A stretch of 64,000 nucleotides of DNA from Halichondria panicea (taxonomy: Eukaryota; Porifera; Demospongiae; Suberitida; Halichondriidae). Positions 43,701-55,089 of the stretch are shown in pieces. A program made the position numbers and the translations under genes. The DNA lies in NCBI RefSeq assembly GCF_963675165.1, contig NC_087378.1, positions 6,839,573-6,903,572 on the forward strand. The letters run 5' to 3'. Below the pieces are notes generated by a model. The model had not been told where the DNA came from and made no database searches. It worked only from the letters and a program-made list of their open reading frames with translations. Numbering within the stretch: position 1 is the stretch's first letter; every line of letters begins with the position of its first letter.

Positions 43701-45948
43701 CCATTTCGTTGCACAATGTTCGCGGAATGACTGCTTACCGGAAGCCACGCCTTTAAATATTTGCACGATAGCAGGTAATTCTAATTAAAGAATAATTTTC
43801 GTGGACTTAATTTTCGTATAGAATTCTAACCCACGAAATCCGCGAAAATTAAGCCCCTCGAACATTTCGCGCTATACGGTATACTCATTTAGTGTCCAAG
43901 GTAGTATACTCACAGATCACCCCCTCCCCTTCCCCTCGCACACAGTGACCAGGAGATGGTACACTCTATAATGGAGAGGTTGGGCCAGTTCCACTGTGTG
44001 AAGACAGTGTGTGAGAGCACGAGTCACGTGGTGTGTGGCAGCCCTAGACGAACAGTCAACGTCCTCTCAGCCATTCTACGAGGCTGCTGGATAGTCAGTC
44101 TAGACTGGGTAAGGACACATGGAATATATAAAGTTTATTATCATACCAAATACCTTTGCCAATTGGGGAACAAAGGATTTGGTATTATACTAAGGTGCCT
44201 TTGTTGAGGGTTTTGTACACATAGTGACTGTCCTTTATATTGCAGTTGACGTACACATAGTGACTGGCCTTTATATTGCAGTTAGTGACTGGCCTTTATA
44301 TTGCAGTTAGTGACTGCCCTTTATATTGCAGTTGACCTTTCTTCAGGGATGGTTAAAAGAATGTTCCACTATTTAATTACTGGTATGTACTTGTCCCCTC
44401 CCTCCAGGTGATGAAGAGTCTGGAGTGTGGTTCTTGGGTCTCAGAGGAGCCCTATGAAATGACCTCCTCATTTCCTGCAGCTAAATACTACCGTCTCCAA
44501 CGAAATGCCTCCTTTGCTATGTACCATCCAGGGCTGTTTAGGGGGTGTGGCTCTGTGTTCCTTGCCAGCGGGACTTCCCCACCCACTCAACAGCTGGAGA
44601 CCTTGCTGACACTGGGGGGTGGAAAGGTGAGGGGGGTCAACTTGAGATATGGCGACCTTTACTTAACGAGGAAATAATTGATTGTTAATAATGAACCACA
44701 ACACAGACTACAAGTATGGCATTTTGTTCACACGTAGACGGTACAGTAATGTACAGTCTGTAACTCCTTAAACTTAAATGCTAGAGTGTGCCTATACGTC
44801 TATGCACCTTCTAAGAGTACTTATTTCAAGTAGCTGGGTACTCCTTTAGTGCCTGCTCCATTTATTATCTTGGTTACTCTTTTAGTGCCTGCTCAATCTC
44901 TTATCTGTTTGGTTCTTGAGTCAGTGTATCTATTCTCCCCCCCCCCCCCCCCCCCCAGGTGACCACTTCTCACCGGAAGGCTGATGTGTGTGTGGGCTCC
45001 AAGAGCTGGAGCAACACTGTCAAGAGTGTGTCTGAACAGTGGATACTAGGTAGGTTGCTATGACCACAGAAAGACCTTATCCATGCATAGATATTTGCTG
45101 TGTGTGTTTTAGAGCTGTAAGTAGAGTGGTTGCCAGTTCTACTAACAGCACGTACCTTTACAAGCTCTTTCTATAGACTCAATTCACCTTTCCTAGACTT
45201 ACAGTCCTAGCTGTGGGTAGCTATAGAGTAGGTCAGTCTGCATGGTCATTGCATGTACTGCTCTGTTCACGTACGCATACCTAGTGTTCCCCTCTGTGTA
45301 TATAGATCTATCAGTTCGTGTATTGCCGGACATAACATTCTCTTTTTTTACACTGAGGCTAGCATTATTTTTACCTACATTTAGCCATGCTATTAAAATA
45401 CTATCACTGAGCGAGCGCATTAGGTGGTTATACTTTAGTTCTGGGTACTCTACTACAGGCCACAGGGTAACTCCATGGGGATTATACTGCACAATGAAAC
45501 AGCCAGTGGCCCTGGGATTTCCCCCTGTTGCTCGTATGATACAGCTGATGTGGTCTATCCTGTGACTAATGGACAAGCACTTGTAGGCCTTGCATTTTAC
45601 CACAGATCTTATGACTTTGCATGTACCCACACAGTACAGTCTACATGTATGTACCTTTTGGTGACGTTAATTCTAATTTTCACTATTCAGTCTATTTTTT
45701 TCATGAGTACCTAACAATGCATATAATGTGCACATCTTCTATCTATGTATTTGCAAACCTCTTTGGAAACCAACTGATTATTGTGTGCCTGCATAATTAT
45801 TTGGGTATCTATAAGGAACATTGTGTTACGTGTTACTCCACATTGCACACACCTGCACACAGACTCAATTTCCGCCCACTCACTCCTCTCGGTTGAAGAC
45901 TACCTCCTTGACGCCCCCACTACACGAGAAGCCAGTCCTGAACTTTGA
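40727..45948 (+). CDS. MCPH1: Microcephalin-like triple-BRCT protein
   Basis: Twelve exons: 40727-40826, 40902-41051, 41277-41407, 41672-41754, 41858-42006, 42341-42967, 43207-43259, 43369-43475, 43946-44108, 44408-44626, 44959-45049, 45863-45948; 652 residues. BRCT1 at about 84-165 (VTHMVFKDGKQSTKEKA, LVSPLWLDAC) matches the microcephalin N-terminal BRCT. A low-complexity middle has four to five near-repeats of TGTGSTEANTKST. BRCT2 and BRCT3 at about 467-640 match microcephalin (CESTSHVVCGSPRRTVNVL, GCWIVSLDWV, SWVSEEPYEM). Vertebrate microcephalin acts in DNA-damage response and chromosome condensation and is longer (about 835). Exon 7 ends in AAG/GCGAGT, so a GC donor is implied. Exon 11 follows a 20-base C run. 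The last intron (45050-45862) holds nothing recognisable. Confidence 0.88.
43012..43133. mobile_element. hAT-like fold-back MITE, 122 bp
   Basis: The 27-base arms at 43015-43041 and 43104-43130 (TCAGGTGGCATATACGGCAC and onward) are exact reverse complements. The unit is flanked by GGGAAGGG at 43004-43011 and 43134-43141, an apparent 8-bp target duplication as made by hAT elements. It lies in a microcephalin intron. Confidence 0.8.
43645..43880. mobile_element. MITE, ACCGTATA family (copy 4, best preserved)
   Basis: Starts ACCGTATAGCGCGAAATTTT and ends AACATTTCGCGCTATACGGT. Internal inverted words such as TTCGTGGACTTAATTTTCG and its complement give a long hairpin. It lies in a microcephalin intron. 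Confidence 0.75.
44218..44336. repeat. Short tandem repeat in a microcephalin intron
   Basis: AGTGACTGGCCTTTATATTG and close variants occur four times, with units of about 29-41 bases. Confidence 0.8.
44937..44956. repeat. Poly-C run abutting a splice acceptor
   Basis: Twenty C residues lie directly before the AG of microcephalin exon 11. The run forms the whole polypyrimidine tract and is likely unstable in length. Confidence 0.9.
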
Positions 45949-48900
45949 ACTCTTGAGGTCAGACTCACACTATACCACCAAACTCATCTTATACAATTTT
46001 TACGTGTCAATAGATTTTGTGTCAAATTATTAGTTTATTAAGAAAGCCTATTATTTAAAGAAATATTACGTCACTTTGCCTTTACCTCACCTAGAGCTTG
46101 TCATCTATAAATTATTAGCAATGATACGTACATATTAATCATAGCAATTATCAAATAATAATGTCTGTATACCTCAACTTCTGAATCAGCATGTATATAC
46201 ATGTAATGTACTTGTGCCTTGCACTGAGCCTCGGGCATGCACAGAAAGTAACTAGCTAGTTGTCAATTATGACCATTGACTAACCTCAGCATGTGTCTGT
46301 GGGTGGTTGTGTTGCACGTAAAGGAATTGTGTTCAGCTAATGCAAGCCATGAAAAACTTTTGTACACACAGTTTTTGTACACACTTGATAGTGTGTTCAG
46401 CGTATTAACCTCAGCGTGTGCCTTGTAAGTACTTGTGTTTAGCTGCCTGGCCTCTGCTACCACGGTGGCTCACCAATACTACCCCAACACTCTTGAGATA
46501 TCAACCACTCAGACAGCCTGTGTTTGTAAGCAATCATTCATTGTGCCCTCGCTACACACTGGTCGGGATTTGGTTAACCATTTGAGCCCACAGTAGTAAG
46601 CAAACTCATTCGAATCAATTCCCAGTTGGGACATTTTACAACTCAAAGGTGTCCACAATCCCTCACAGTATCAACTACAATTCTCTTCACAATGAAGTGG
46701 CTAGGCTGTGAGACCAAGAAACCATAGCTCTGTGAATCCCCCTGTTACCCCATTGTACTTGAGACGTGGTCAACGGTGGTTGACAGTCATTGTTCAAATC
46801 AAAACTAGTGAGGTTGAAGTGTGGTACCGTTATCAGCATGACTGAGCTGGCAAGATGCAGCTTGTTACGGTTTTGGTCTTATCGTGTGTTTGAGAAAGTG
46901 CATAATCATGCCAGCCACTGTTTATCTGTTGTCACACCTGCGGCATGTTTATGGCAGACAAACAGCTGCAGCAGCGGGTTGTTGTCACCATTAGCTATAC
47001 CTTGAACGGGTTAAGAATGCTTTAGTGGGTGTCTCGCTCTATAAGGAAACCCAACCTGCTAAAATGTTTTTGTAGTACTTTGTAGTACTCAGATAGATCT
47101 CTGTTTTTGAGCATTGGTGGTAGGCATATGGAACCAAGGCAACCGTTATAAGGATGGTGGTCCCATGGCCAATGAGAAAAATACGATTTTACCATACAGA
47201 TGGTTTATGCAAATATTTTTAATTGCAATATTGTGGGGTACAAATTACTACCGATTACAATCTTTCTGTAGTATGGTTTTACTATTGAAAACGGCGATAG
47301 CCTTTTAAGTATTGGTGACATCACAGACATTAAGCGGTTAGCCACCAGTGACCGCCACCCTTAATGGGGGAACCCTGACTCTGTTCAGGCCTAACCATTC
47401 AGTCATGTGTCTGCATGCAGGTCACCTTTATGGCTATCTGTATGTCCCCCAGACTTATCACGGAATCTGGTCGGCAAATATGGTGTTGTCACATCTTGGT
47501 GGTGAGAAACAGCTTTGCCTGAGGCTGATAGGGCAGTGGTCCACCTGACAGTCTACACAACAAGAGGCAGATAGGAAACCGTGGCAACGTTCCGGGTCAG
47601 GATCATTTATCACTAGATTTCAGTGATTGTCCATGCTCATTAGTGCCTTTGCCCAAGACCGCTTGTTCTAGACAGCTGATTGCTCCTAATAAAATTAGGA
47701 ATGTAAACTGAGTCAGCTGATTCACTTTGATCAAGACTGCCGGGCAAACCACTAATTGACTTACGCCCAGTGAACTACAGCTGATGTGTGTGCCCAGGCG
47801 ATCATAAGATAGTGGTTGCCACAATTTTAGGGGACATTTGGGACGTTGTAAATAGCAGATGTGTGACATGTACTAGTTCCATTTTGTTCAATATAATAAT
47901 ATAAAGACCGACAGTCTATAAAGGAAATGTGGCTTCATTCCATATACCGAGTCTTAGCTGTCTAAGTCCTATTCTGATGTGGTTTGGACGGAATTGAAAG
48001 TACTAATAAAAGGTAGTATAGTCCCTTGGAGATGTACAGCACAGTGTGTTTGTGTCAGGTGATGTTTATCAAATCCACTCAAAAGTTGTACCACAACCTC
48101 TTGAAAACCTCTTAGGTCTTGCACAGATATGATAACATCACGCACTTAAACTACAACTGTGGTTACTCTGTGTGGTGCATAGAGAAAATCACCCCTGCTT
48201 CTGAAAGCAGCTACAAGGAAATTCAAACATGCACAGACAGCCAATAACATATTTTTTTGCAGTGCAAATTATTATTATTATGGGTTACTGTTCTTACAGT
48301 TTATTGTCACCATGGCAGCATAATTGCATTGTATCCTGTTTAAGACTTTAGAATGAATACAGTTTACTCTCTAAAATGCTGACATGATAATACATTGTTT
48401 ACTGTGCTGTATGTAGCAGAGCTGATGCTTACTTTACCACTAGACCACTAAGTATGGTGTAACTTTTAATTAGGTCCTTTTTTCCCGAAAATTACTGAGA
48501 ATTCTTTATATATTCTCTCTCGTTGCATTGCTTGTAATACACATCACATGCTAAAAGAACCTCATACCAAATGTCTTGTGACAAAATAGTATTGTATAAA
48601 ACAAAGCCATCTTGAAATCCTGGAATTCCAACCAAGAGAGCTGTATAATGGGATAGCATGGGAATAATGCAATGCCTAGCGATCGTGCCTGGGGCATTTG
48701 GCTGGTGTTGCAGCTGCACATGCCCTAGAGCTATTGTTTGTGGTCCCAACACTCATTGCACGTGCTGAGTGATAACATGCCACATGAGAGTAGGCATTAG
48801 CTATCAATATAGTCCACATTAGGGAATGGTTTACCACACACATAGTAGCGAGGGACCTCTAGGCACTCGCAGTGTGTAAAATTTGAAAGGCTTCTTAGCG

Positions 48901-50281
48901 CCTGGGATAGTGTGTACTAGAGTATATGCATTCTGTAGCTGCCATAATTTTATATAATCTGGCCTATTTTTAGACCAAAAATGTTGTTCTGTTTGTTTCT
49001 TAACTTTCACTCAACCCTTGTTATTTATTAATAGTATGATAGCCATGCTTAAGTATCAGCTGCTTAATCAGCTGCGTGCATATTTCCCCTGATGTATTCA
49101 TGGATAGTTGGGTCGCTTTACATTTCCTAAAAGTGGGCGGACACCTCTGATCCGTTAGTCTGAGCTCACCTGTCTTGAATATCTTGAATAAAGCATGATT
49201 TTGATAAGGTGACCTAGTTACCCGCGTAATGCTTACCGCCAGATCTGATAAGAGTTGTTTAGGTTTGCTGTGTTTTGGACACTGAATTTCTTCCACATAT
49301 TCACACAGTACCCACAGTAATGCAGAGAGTGACCCTTTCAAAGCATATGACTTATTAAGAAGACACCCAAGTCACAATCTGTACAGTAAACAGCCCTGCA
49401 GACAGGAGTACTGCATAAGACAGATTACTATGGTTTCTGCATTATCACTGCAATATTCTCATCCCATAGGAAGTTATCCATAATATATATACACAGCTGC
49501 CCCTTCTGGGAACTAGAGGTGCAGAATTGTTGCCTAAAAAAAGTGGCAAAGTAGAGTAGCTACCTGCATTATAATTGGAGGTCTGTATTTTTTTAAACAA
49601 TTTAATTTTCTCTTCAATACGGATTTCTTTGAAATTTTGAATGCAGATCTTCGATTAGATTGTTATTTTATTGCATGCCTTTGTCTGACCACAACTAAAC
49701 TGGGTGTGTCAAGAATTTTATCAGTGGAGATCAGCCCAATCCAGACTCGTTCAAAAATCAAACAATAGACCTCATCACATGTACAGCTGGGATTTGAGCA
49801 TGAGTGACCTATCTGATTTTTTTAAGTGGATTGTAAGAGGACTGGGGTTGCATATCAAATGGTGATAATTAGCTCAATTAGGTCACCTTCTGTAAACAAA
49901 GGCTGCATACACAGCATTCTCGTGGCTGGCACCAACAACAGCTGATTCAAGGTTTCCACCTACCGAATACTGTGTAGTTTTCAACAATTATAAGTTTCTT
50001 TTGTATAAAACACAAAAAGTTACAAACGTTTAATAAGTGATTCTCATAAAAATATAATACAGCTGGTGATTGCACACACTTAACAACAGAAAATAATTAA
50101 ACAAAAATGATTCTTTGAAGGACATTAAGTGGGGAATACAAACATTTGGGGTAACAAGACTATCAACATAAAAAATACCTGTGTCATTAGACCTACTATT
50201 GTAGTGAAAACCAATAGAGTCAGTTACTACATGTGCCCATATTTGACAGAGTTGAGAGTCCCTTGAGATCTCCCGATAAAG
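45949..50281. other. 4.3-kb stretch without a gene, downstream of Sox
   Basis: No open frame with splice context, domain or repeat family was recognised on either strand. Its Sox-proximal part (about 50000-50281) is probably the Sox 3' untranslated region. The rest may hold regulatory DNA, but I see no specific element. Confidence 0.45.
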
Positions 50282-51955
50282 TTAGTAATAGTACACACCA
50301 CCAGCATTGTCCTGTTGGCCGTGTGGGGAAAGGTCAGCTGTGGGCATCGAAGCATAGCGTGTTGGAGCATACCCAACCTCGACAGGGCTGGTCGATCCCA
50401 TTCGGGCATTTGGTGGCATAGTCAACACAGTCTCTTTCTTAACTGCATCAATGTAAGAAGGGTGACCCTCTCCGGGGTGCATTATGGCCGTGCTGTAACT
50501 TTGTCTTGAGCTTGGAGAGTCATTGAAATGAGATAGAGTGGTGGCAGTAGAATTGTTACCAACTGCTGTTGACGGCGCAGCATAATAGGAATAGCCGGAA
50601 ACTTCATCTGCAGTGGGTGAGTGTTGTGCCCCAGCATATGAGTACCTGCCTCCAGCTGCATAGTGCTCGTAAGTGGGAGGAAGTGATGGTGAAATGTCAT
50701 ATCCTGGTCCATTGCTTTGGAGACCATCAGCCGGGCTCTGGGGATAGTTCTGCTGCAGAGGGTAGCTGGGCATGTGGGGAGAGTGGTTCTCTGGTGTACG
50801 TACAGACTCGACGCTGTCTGGTTGCACAAAACCATCGGCACTTGGAGAAGTTAGTGGTCTGTTAGATATATTTGAGTGTTCGGACCCGAGAGATTCTGTT
50901 CTTGTCATCGGTATAGAGCGAGTGAAAGTGTTCAATGATGGAGATGTAATGTATGGAGAGCATGGTGGAGTTTCAATGTACGTTCCAACTGCTACTGGAT
51001 ACGCTGAGCCAGGGGTGGAGTCAAAGCTGAGTTGCCTAACAGTGGCTGTTGGTTGTGGAGTGACAATACCCTCAATGGGTGTGAAACTTGATTTTTCAGA
51101 ATCGGTTGGGGTATCAATAGTGCAGTTCAGCTCAGAATCTTGTTGTGGTAGTCCAGTAGTTGGAGATGAACCATCGCTCCTGGTGTATGCTTCACCGTGG
51201 TAAGCTTGGTTAGCCGCGGCAGCACCTTGGTAACCCGGCCAGTAGTAGTAGTTGCTGTATAACGAGCCTGGGTAGCTATAAGGGTTCATGTAACCAGCCG
51301 GATATCTGTACGAATAGGGGTAGCTGCTCGTATCAGAAGCTCCTTCAGAGGTGGGATACCTGTACAAACTGGAAAAGTTTGCTTGTGCCTGAGCTTGTGT
51401 CTGATTGTAGAGCATGGACTGTGCAGACATTCGCTGTTGTTCCTTCACCATGTGAATTCCACCACCTACAATGTTCTGGCTTGGACCGGGAACAATTCTA
51501 GCTGGCACCGATTTCATACTACCGAAAAATCCACTCTTGTGTGCGAGTTCGAACTTGTTTCGTCTTCTTGGTCGATACTTATAGTCAGGGTGCTCCTCCA
51601 TCAATTTGCTTTTGAGTTTTTCGGCTTCTTTCCTGTACGGCAGCTTCTCATCTTCTGTCATTGCTTTCCAAGTGTTGCCCAGACGTTTGCTCAGCTCAGT
51701 ATTGTGCAGCCTAGGCTCTCTCTCAGCAAGTCTTTTTCTCTCTACCGAGGACCAGACCATAAATGCATTCATAGGTCTCTTGATTCTTTTGGGCTTGTTG
51801 TTTTTGCCCTGAGGCTTGCCAGTCTTGCAGTCTGCTGTAGGAGTGTTCTCAACTTCTTCTTCATGATCTATCACCTCGTTTTTTATCCCCACAGCAATTG
51901 TCAGCTCGTTGCTGGGCGAAGGAGAACTTTGCTGCATCTGCTCCATTGATTGCAT
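50282..51955 (-). CDS. Sox-family HMG-box transcription factor
   Basis: A single-exon frame of 557 residues. The HMG box spans about 57-136 ([19 protein letters not shown], then [27 protein letters not shown]), containing the Sox RPMNAFMVW signature. ERKRLA plus HNTELSK and [10 protein letters not shown] recall groups E/F more than B, but sponge Sox genes are hard to place and I leave the group open. An acidic N-terminus contains the sumoylation-type [10 protein letters not shown]. The region after the box is rich in Tyr, Ser and Pro (about 190-250 has many Tyr) and probably activates transcription. Near the C-terminus AVKKET is a second sumoylation-type site. The start is the first Met of the frame. 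The gene is isolated by 4.3 kb on its 3' side. Confidence 0.92.
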   Translation of the reverse strand: MQSMEQMQQSSPSPSNELTIAVGIKNEVIDHEEEVENTPTADCKTGKPQGKNNKPKRIKRPMNAFMVWSSVERKRLAEREPRLHNTELSKRLGNTWKAMTEDEKLPYRKEAEKLKSKLMEEHPDYKYRPRRRNKFELAHKSGFFGSMKSVPARIVPGPSQNIVGGGIHMVKEQQRMSAQSMLYNQTQAQAQANFSSLYRYPTSEGASDTSSYPYSYRYPAGYMNPYSYPGSLYSNYYYWPGYQGAAAANQAYHGEAYTRSDGSSPTTGLPQQDSELNCTIDTPTDSEKSSFTPIEGIVTPQPTATVRQLSFDSTPGSAYPVAVGTYIETPPCSPYITSPSLNTFTRSIPMTRTESLGSEHSNISNRPLTSPSADGFVQPDSVESVRTPENHSPHMPSYPLQQNYPQSPADGLQSNGPGYDISPSLPPTYEHYAAGGRYSYAGAQHSPTADEVSGYSYYAAPSTAVGNNSTATTLSHFNDSPSSRQSYSTAIMHPGEGHPSYIDAVKKETVLTMPPNARMGSTSPVEVGYAPTRYASMPTADLSPHGQQDNAGGVYYY

Positions 51956-52308
51956 AATTGTTCTTGTGTCTTCTGTGCAGAGAAGCCTGCGAAGTGCTTG
52001 TAAATGGCTTGTAGATCGAAAAGTTGTAGTTGCAGATTTAGGAAGCTCAAAAGCTCAAAGCGAAGTTCGAGAATATAGCTACACAGCTTTGAGAACTTAA
52101 TGGTTTTATAGCTTGCAGGAAGCCAATAAAAAAGAATATGGCATGCAATAGCTGCAAATAGCATAATTAATTATGCATATGGCCATGCAGGCATAGCGCA
52201 TGCACTTCAATCATAACCGCGGCTTTATATAGAGAGTACAATAGACCAGTACAGTAAAGTGCCAGAAAAGATTTATACACTGGAAAATGTTGTGTGAAAT
52301 AAATAATA
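51956..52308. other. Upstream region of Sox and 3' flank of the Nudix gene
   Basis: 353 bases between two genes of the same strand. It must contain the Sox promoter. AAGCCAATAAAAAAG near 52120 includes a CCAAT word on the + strand. No other feature is seen. Confidence 0.35.
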
Positions 52309-54863
52309 TTAAATGTCACTATGGAGGTTCTCTAATGCTAGCAGCACCCATGCAGTCTTCCATGGCTTTCCCACTCGTATATTGGCAACTGCCTCCTCTC
52401 TTGAGAACCACCTCCTCTGTCTATTACCTGTACGAAGGAACAAACGATTGAGACTTCAATTTCAATCATTATCATAAAATATTGGCTATTAATTTTGGCA
52501 AGAACACTATTCTACAATTAGCCTACTAATTGTACAATCAATTAGCATGTTTTGTATTTTTATACTAATATTATTTTCTCAAGTTGATAATGTTTTGCAA
52601 GACTGAAACCAGAACTGTTACAGAATGTACCTACTGTGCTGTGATTTGCATCTCACTTGGAAGTTTGGGACAAATAGTAAATGGCAAAACAAACCATTTG
52701 AGACACAAGTGTGGCCCTTACAATAATTTTTACAAACACAGTACAGTCAGTAGAAGATTGTGCAGACACCCAGCCAGACTAACTCACATTTCTCCATGTC
52801 CTGCCATTTATCCAACTCTTTAGTCACCACCATAGTAAACAATTTCGTTCTTGTTTTTTTGACAGAATACTGTGAGACAATAAAGAGAGAAGAAAAGGAG
52901 CTTTAATAAACCAGATTGTACAATGGATGGACAGCTATAGACAACGGTCATTGTACAGGCCTACAGTGAAGGGATTGGGCCTAGTGTGTACTTCTACTAC
53001 ACACAGACAATTAGCTCCATTTTTTCATGCTTACTACAGAGCAGACAATATGGATTCATAATTATAATGCAGGTAAGCATAGATTGTATACTAACAAAAA
53101 AACAACCATTATCATGTAATAATTATAATCGGTACATGCAGCTTAATTACGGTTCGTGTTGTGTACAGTTTTGAGCAATGCCACCCACACAAGTTATCAC
53201 TACCACAACTGGCGACAATCATACAGTGCCACCTGTCTACTACGAACTGCACACAGAGAGCATTCATCGTAATATATTCGGTAAAGCTGATTCGTGAGTA
53301 GATAAAATCACCTCTGTTACTACGAGATATTTCTAGCACTGTTATATATGGTTATGCTCTACTCATGTAGTGATAAGGGATAAACAAGGGCTCCCACTGC
53401 ATGCATGCTGCATCATGCTATCTCAGTGGTGACAGATTGCATCTACTAAGCCAACTAATGGTGACCCTTGTGTAGCTATTGGTAACCAACATGGTAAAAC
53501 ATGTGCAATACAGCAACTCCCCTAAATTTGCCATTTCCCAAGCTTTATTATTGGTCCTAATTGAACCAGAAAATGTTCTTGGATTCTAAGAAACTATGTA
53601 AAAGAGCTCACCATTGGACCCCATGCACTAAAGCTATAATATATACAGCTCTACCAATTTAGGGCATCAACTACATGCATAATTATGCTGATCTGGTTCA
53701 CCTATAGGAAGGATATGGGACAAACGCACACATTAGTCACATAAACGGTTGAACCCTTGTGACTCACACATGAGTTTAAATTATGGGATGCTACGAAAAG
53801 ATACTCAAAGGTCACTAATAGTGAAATTGCATATTCAGTTGGTAGCCGGAGACGGATATTACTATAGATGGCAGCTAAGTATCCACAAGTCATTGTCCAC
53901 ATAGCTCTATATTGTACTATAATTATGTGCTTATATGGCTAGGAAATGAGTGATTCCCTATTCCCCTGGGTAGTACAGCTAGCAAGATTTTAGTGGAGTG
54001 GCTAAAGCCTATTGTTTCTACAATAGGAAATACTCACCATTATAGTACCAGTTTCAATAGGCCAAACAAGAAGTGCACTGTGCATAAGCTGTCACTAGTG
54101 TAACAGAGGGACTGTGCATAAGCTGTCACTAGTGTAACAGAGGGATAGCTATAAAAATAGTCACTCAAGATAAGGGAACTGCAAACTCACAAATAATAAT
54201 AGTGATTAGAGTGCTTACATCGAATGTTCCTAAGTACTCCAGTATCGTCCCCTCCACCCCTGCCTGTGTGAGTGGAGGTTGTATTATTGCACACACATGT
54301 CACTAGAATGTCCAAAATGGCCAAGATCGATCATCAGCTATACAAACGGAAATCAGGGAATTGTGCCACTAGTATTGATGATGGTGCTGTATATATATAC
54401 ACAGCCTATAAGGAGATTCATGTACCATACTTACTGACCACACCCACCTCTTCATTAGCCTCTCTGAGTGCAGTCTCTTCAAACGTCTCCCCAGGTTCGT
54501 ACCCTCCACCCGGGATCGTCCACACGTCCAGGCTCTTAGCAGTCACCAACAGCATCTGATAATGAGTGTAACGATGGGACAGTGAGTATACAGTATACAG
54601 TGTATGTGCATGTGGATTATTACTTATACTGCGATAATAATTATTATTTATTTATATGGGGAGCAATGTGGTGAAATCATAGGGAAATTCGATAAATGAC
54701 GAACTTCTTCTTTCCGAGTATCCCTGAAGCAAACAACGTCTGCTCTGAGTCTATACCCATCAACGGCGTCGTACACTCTCATTTGACCGTGTCGGTCAGA
54801 CTTCAGGATATGAGTGTCACCATTACACCCGGCCACTGTGGACTGAGCCTGTGATCCGTTCAT
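52309..54863 (-). CDS. DIPP-type Nudix hydrolase
   Basis: Five exons in coding order: 54863-54705, 54555-54439, 54263-54219, 52869-52788, 52427-52309; 173 residues. The Nudix box is complete at residues 70-92 (GGYEPGETFEET, ALREANEEVGV), preceded by DVWTIPGGG as in diphosphoinositol-polyphosphate phosphohydrolases (NUDT3/4 type). The later part (RTKLFTMVVTKELDKWQDME, then RRWFSREEAV) matches the DIPP C-terminal half. DIPPs hydrolyse inositol pyrophosphates and diadenosine polyphosphates; function here is inferred by family. The first donor is the weak GTTCGT. The 1.35-kb intron before exon 4 holds only a 34-bp tandem duplication. It lies head to head with RSPH10B. Confidence 0.83.
54077..54144. 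repeat. 34-bp tandem duplication
   Basis: ACTGTGCATAAGCTGTCACT and the following 14 bases are repeated once exactly, in the large intron of the Nudix gene. Confidence 0.9.
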
Positions 54864-55089
54864 TCTCCTACAAGGGTGGATATCATATCTAGCAAAACAG
54901 AATCTTATGTCTTACCAACACAGAAGTGATCTCAGCCACAAAACAGTCTTCATAGAGATTTACACGTGGAGAGAGTCACGCCCACATCATATTTTGTATT
55001 GTTGTGGTAAAGATCGTTGATATTTCCATAATTATTGTCATGGAAACTGTTTAGCTAGGCTGTGTGCATAAAATAAAAAACAGTAAAAG
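54864..55089. promoter_or_regulatory. Divergent upstream region of the Nudix gene and RSPH10B
   Basis: 226 bp between opposite start codons. It is AT-rich toward the RSPH10B side. No well-matched core element. Confidence 0.35.

Noticed and set aside
51383-51949. A 188-codon frame antisense to the Sox HMG box
   Set aside because: Shadow frame; the HMG box on the minus strand is unambiguous.
55036-55050. An RFX X-box for the ciliary gene RSPH10B
   Set aside because: GTTTCCATGACAAT (reverse strand) departs from the consensus at about three positions; too weak to claim.
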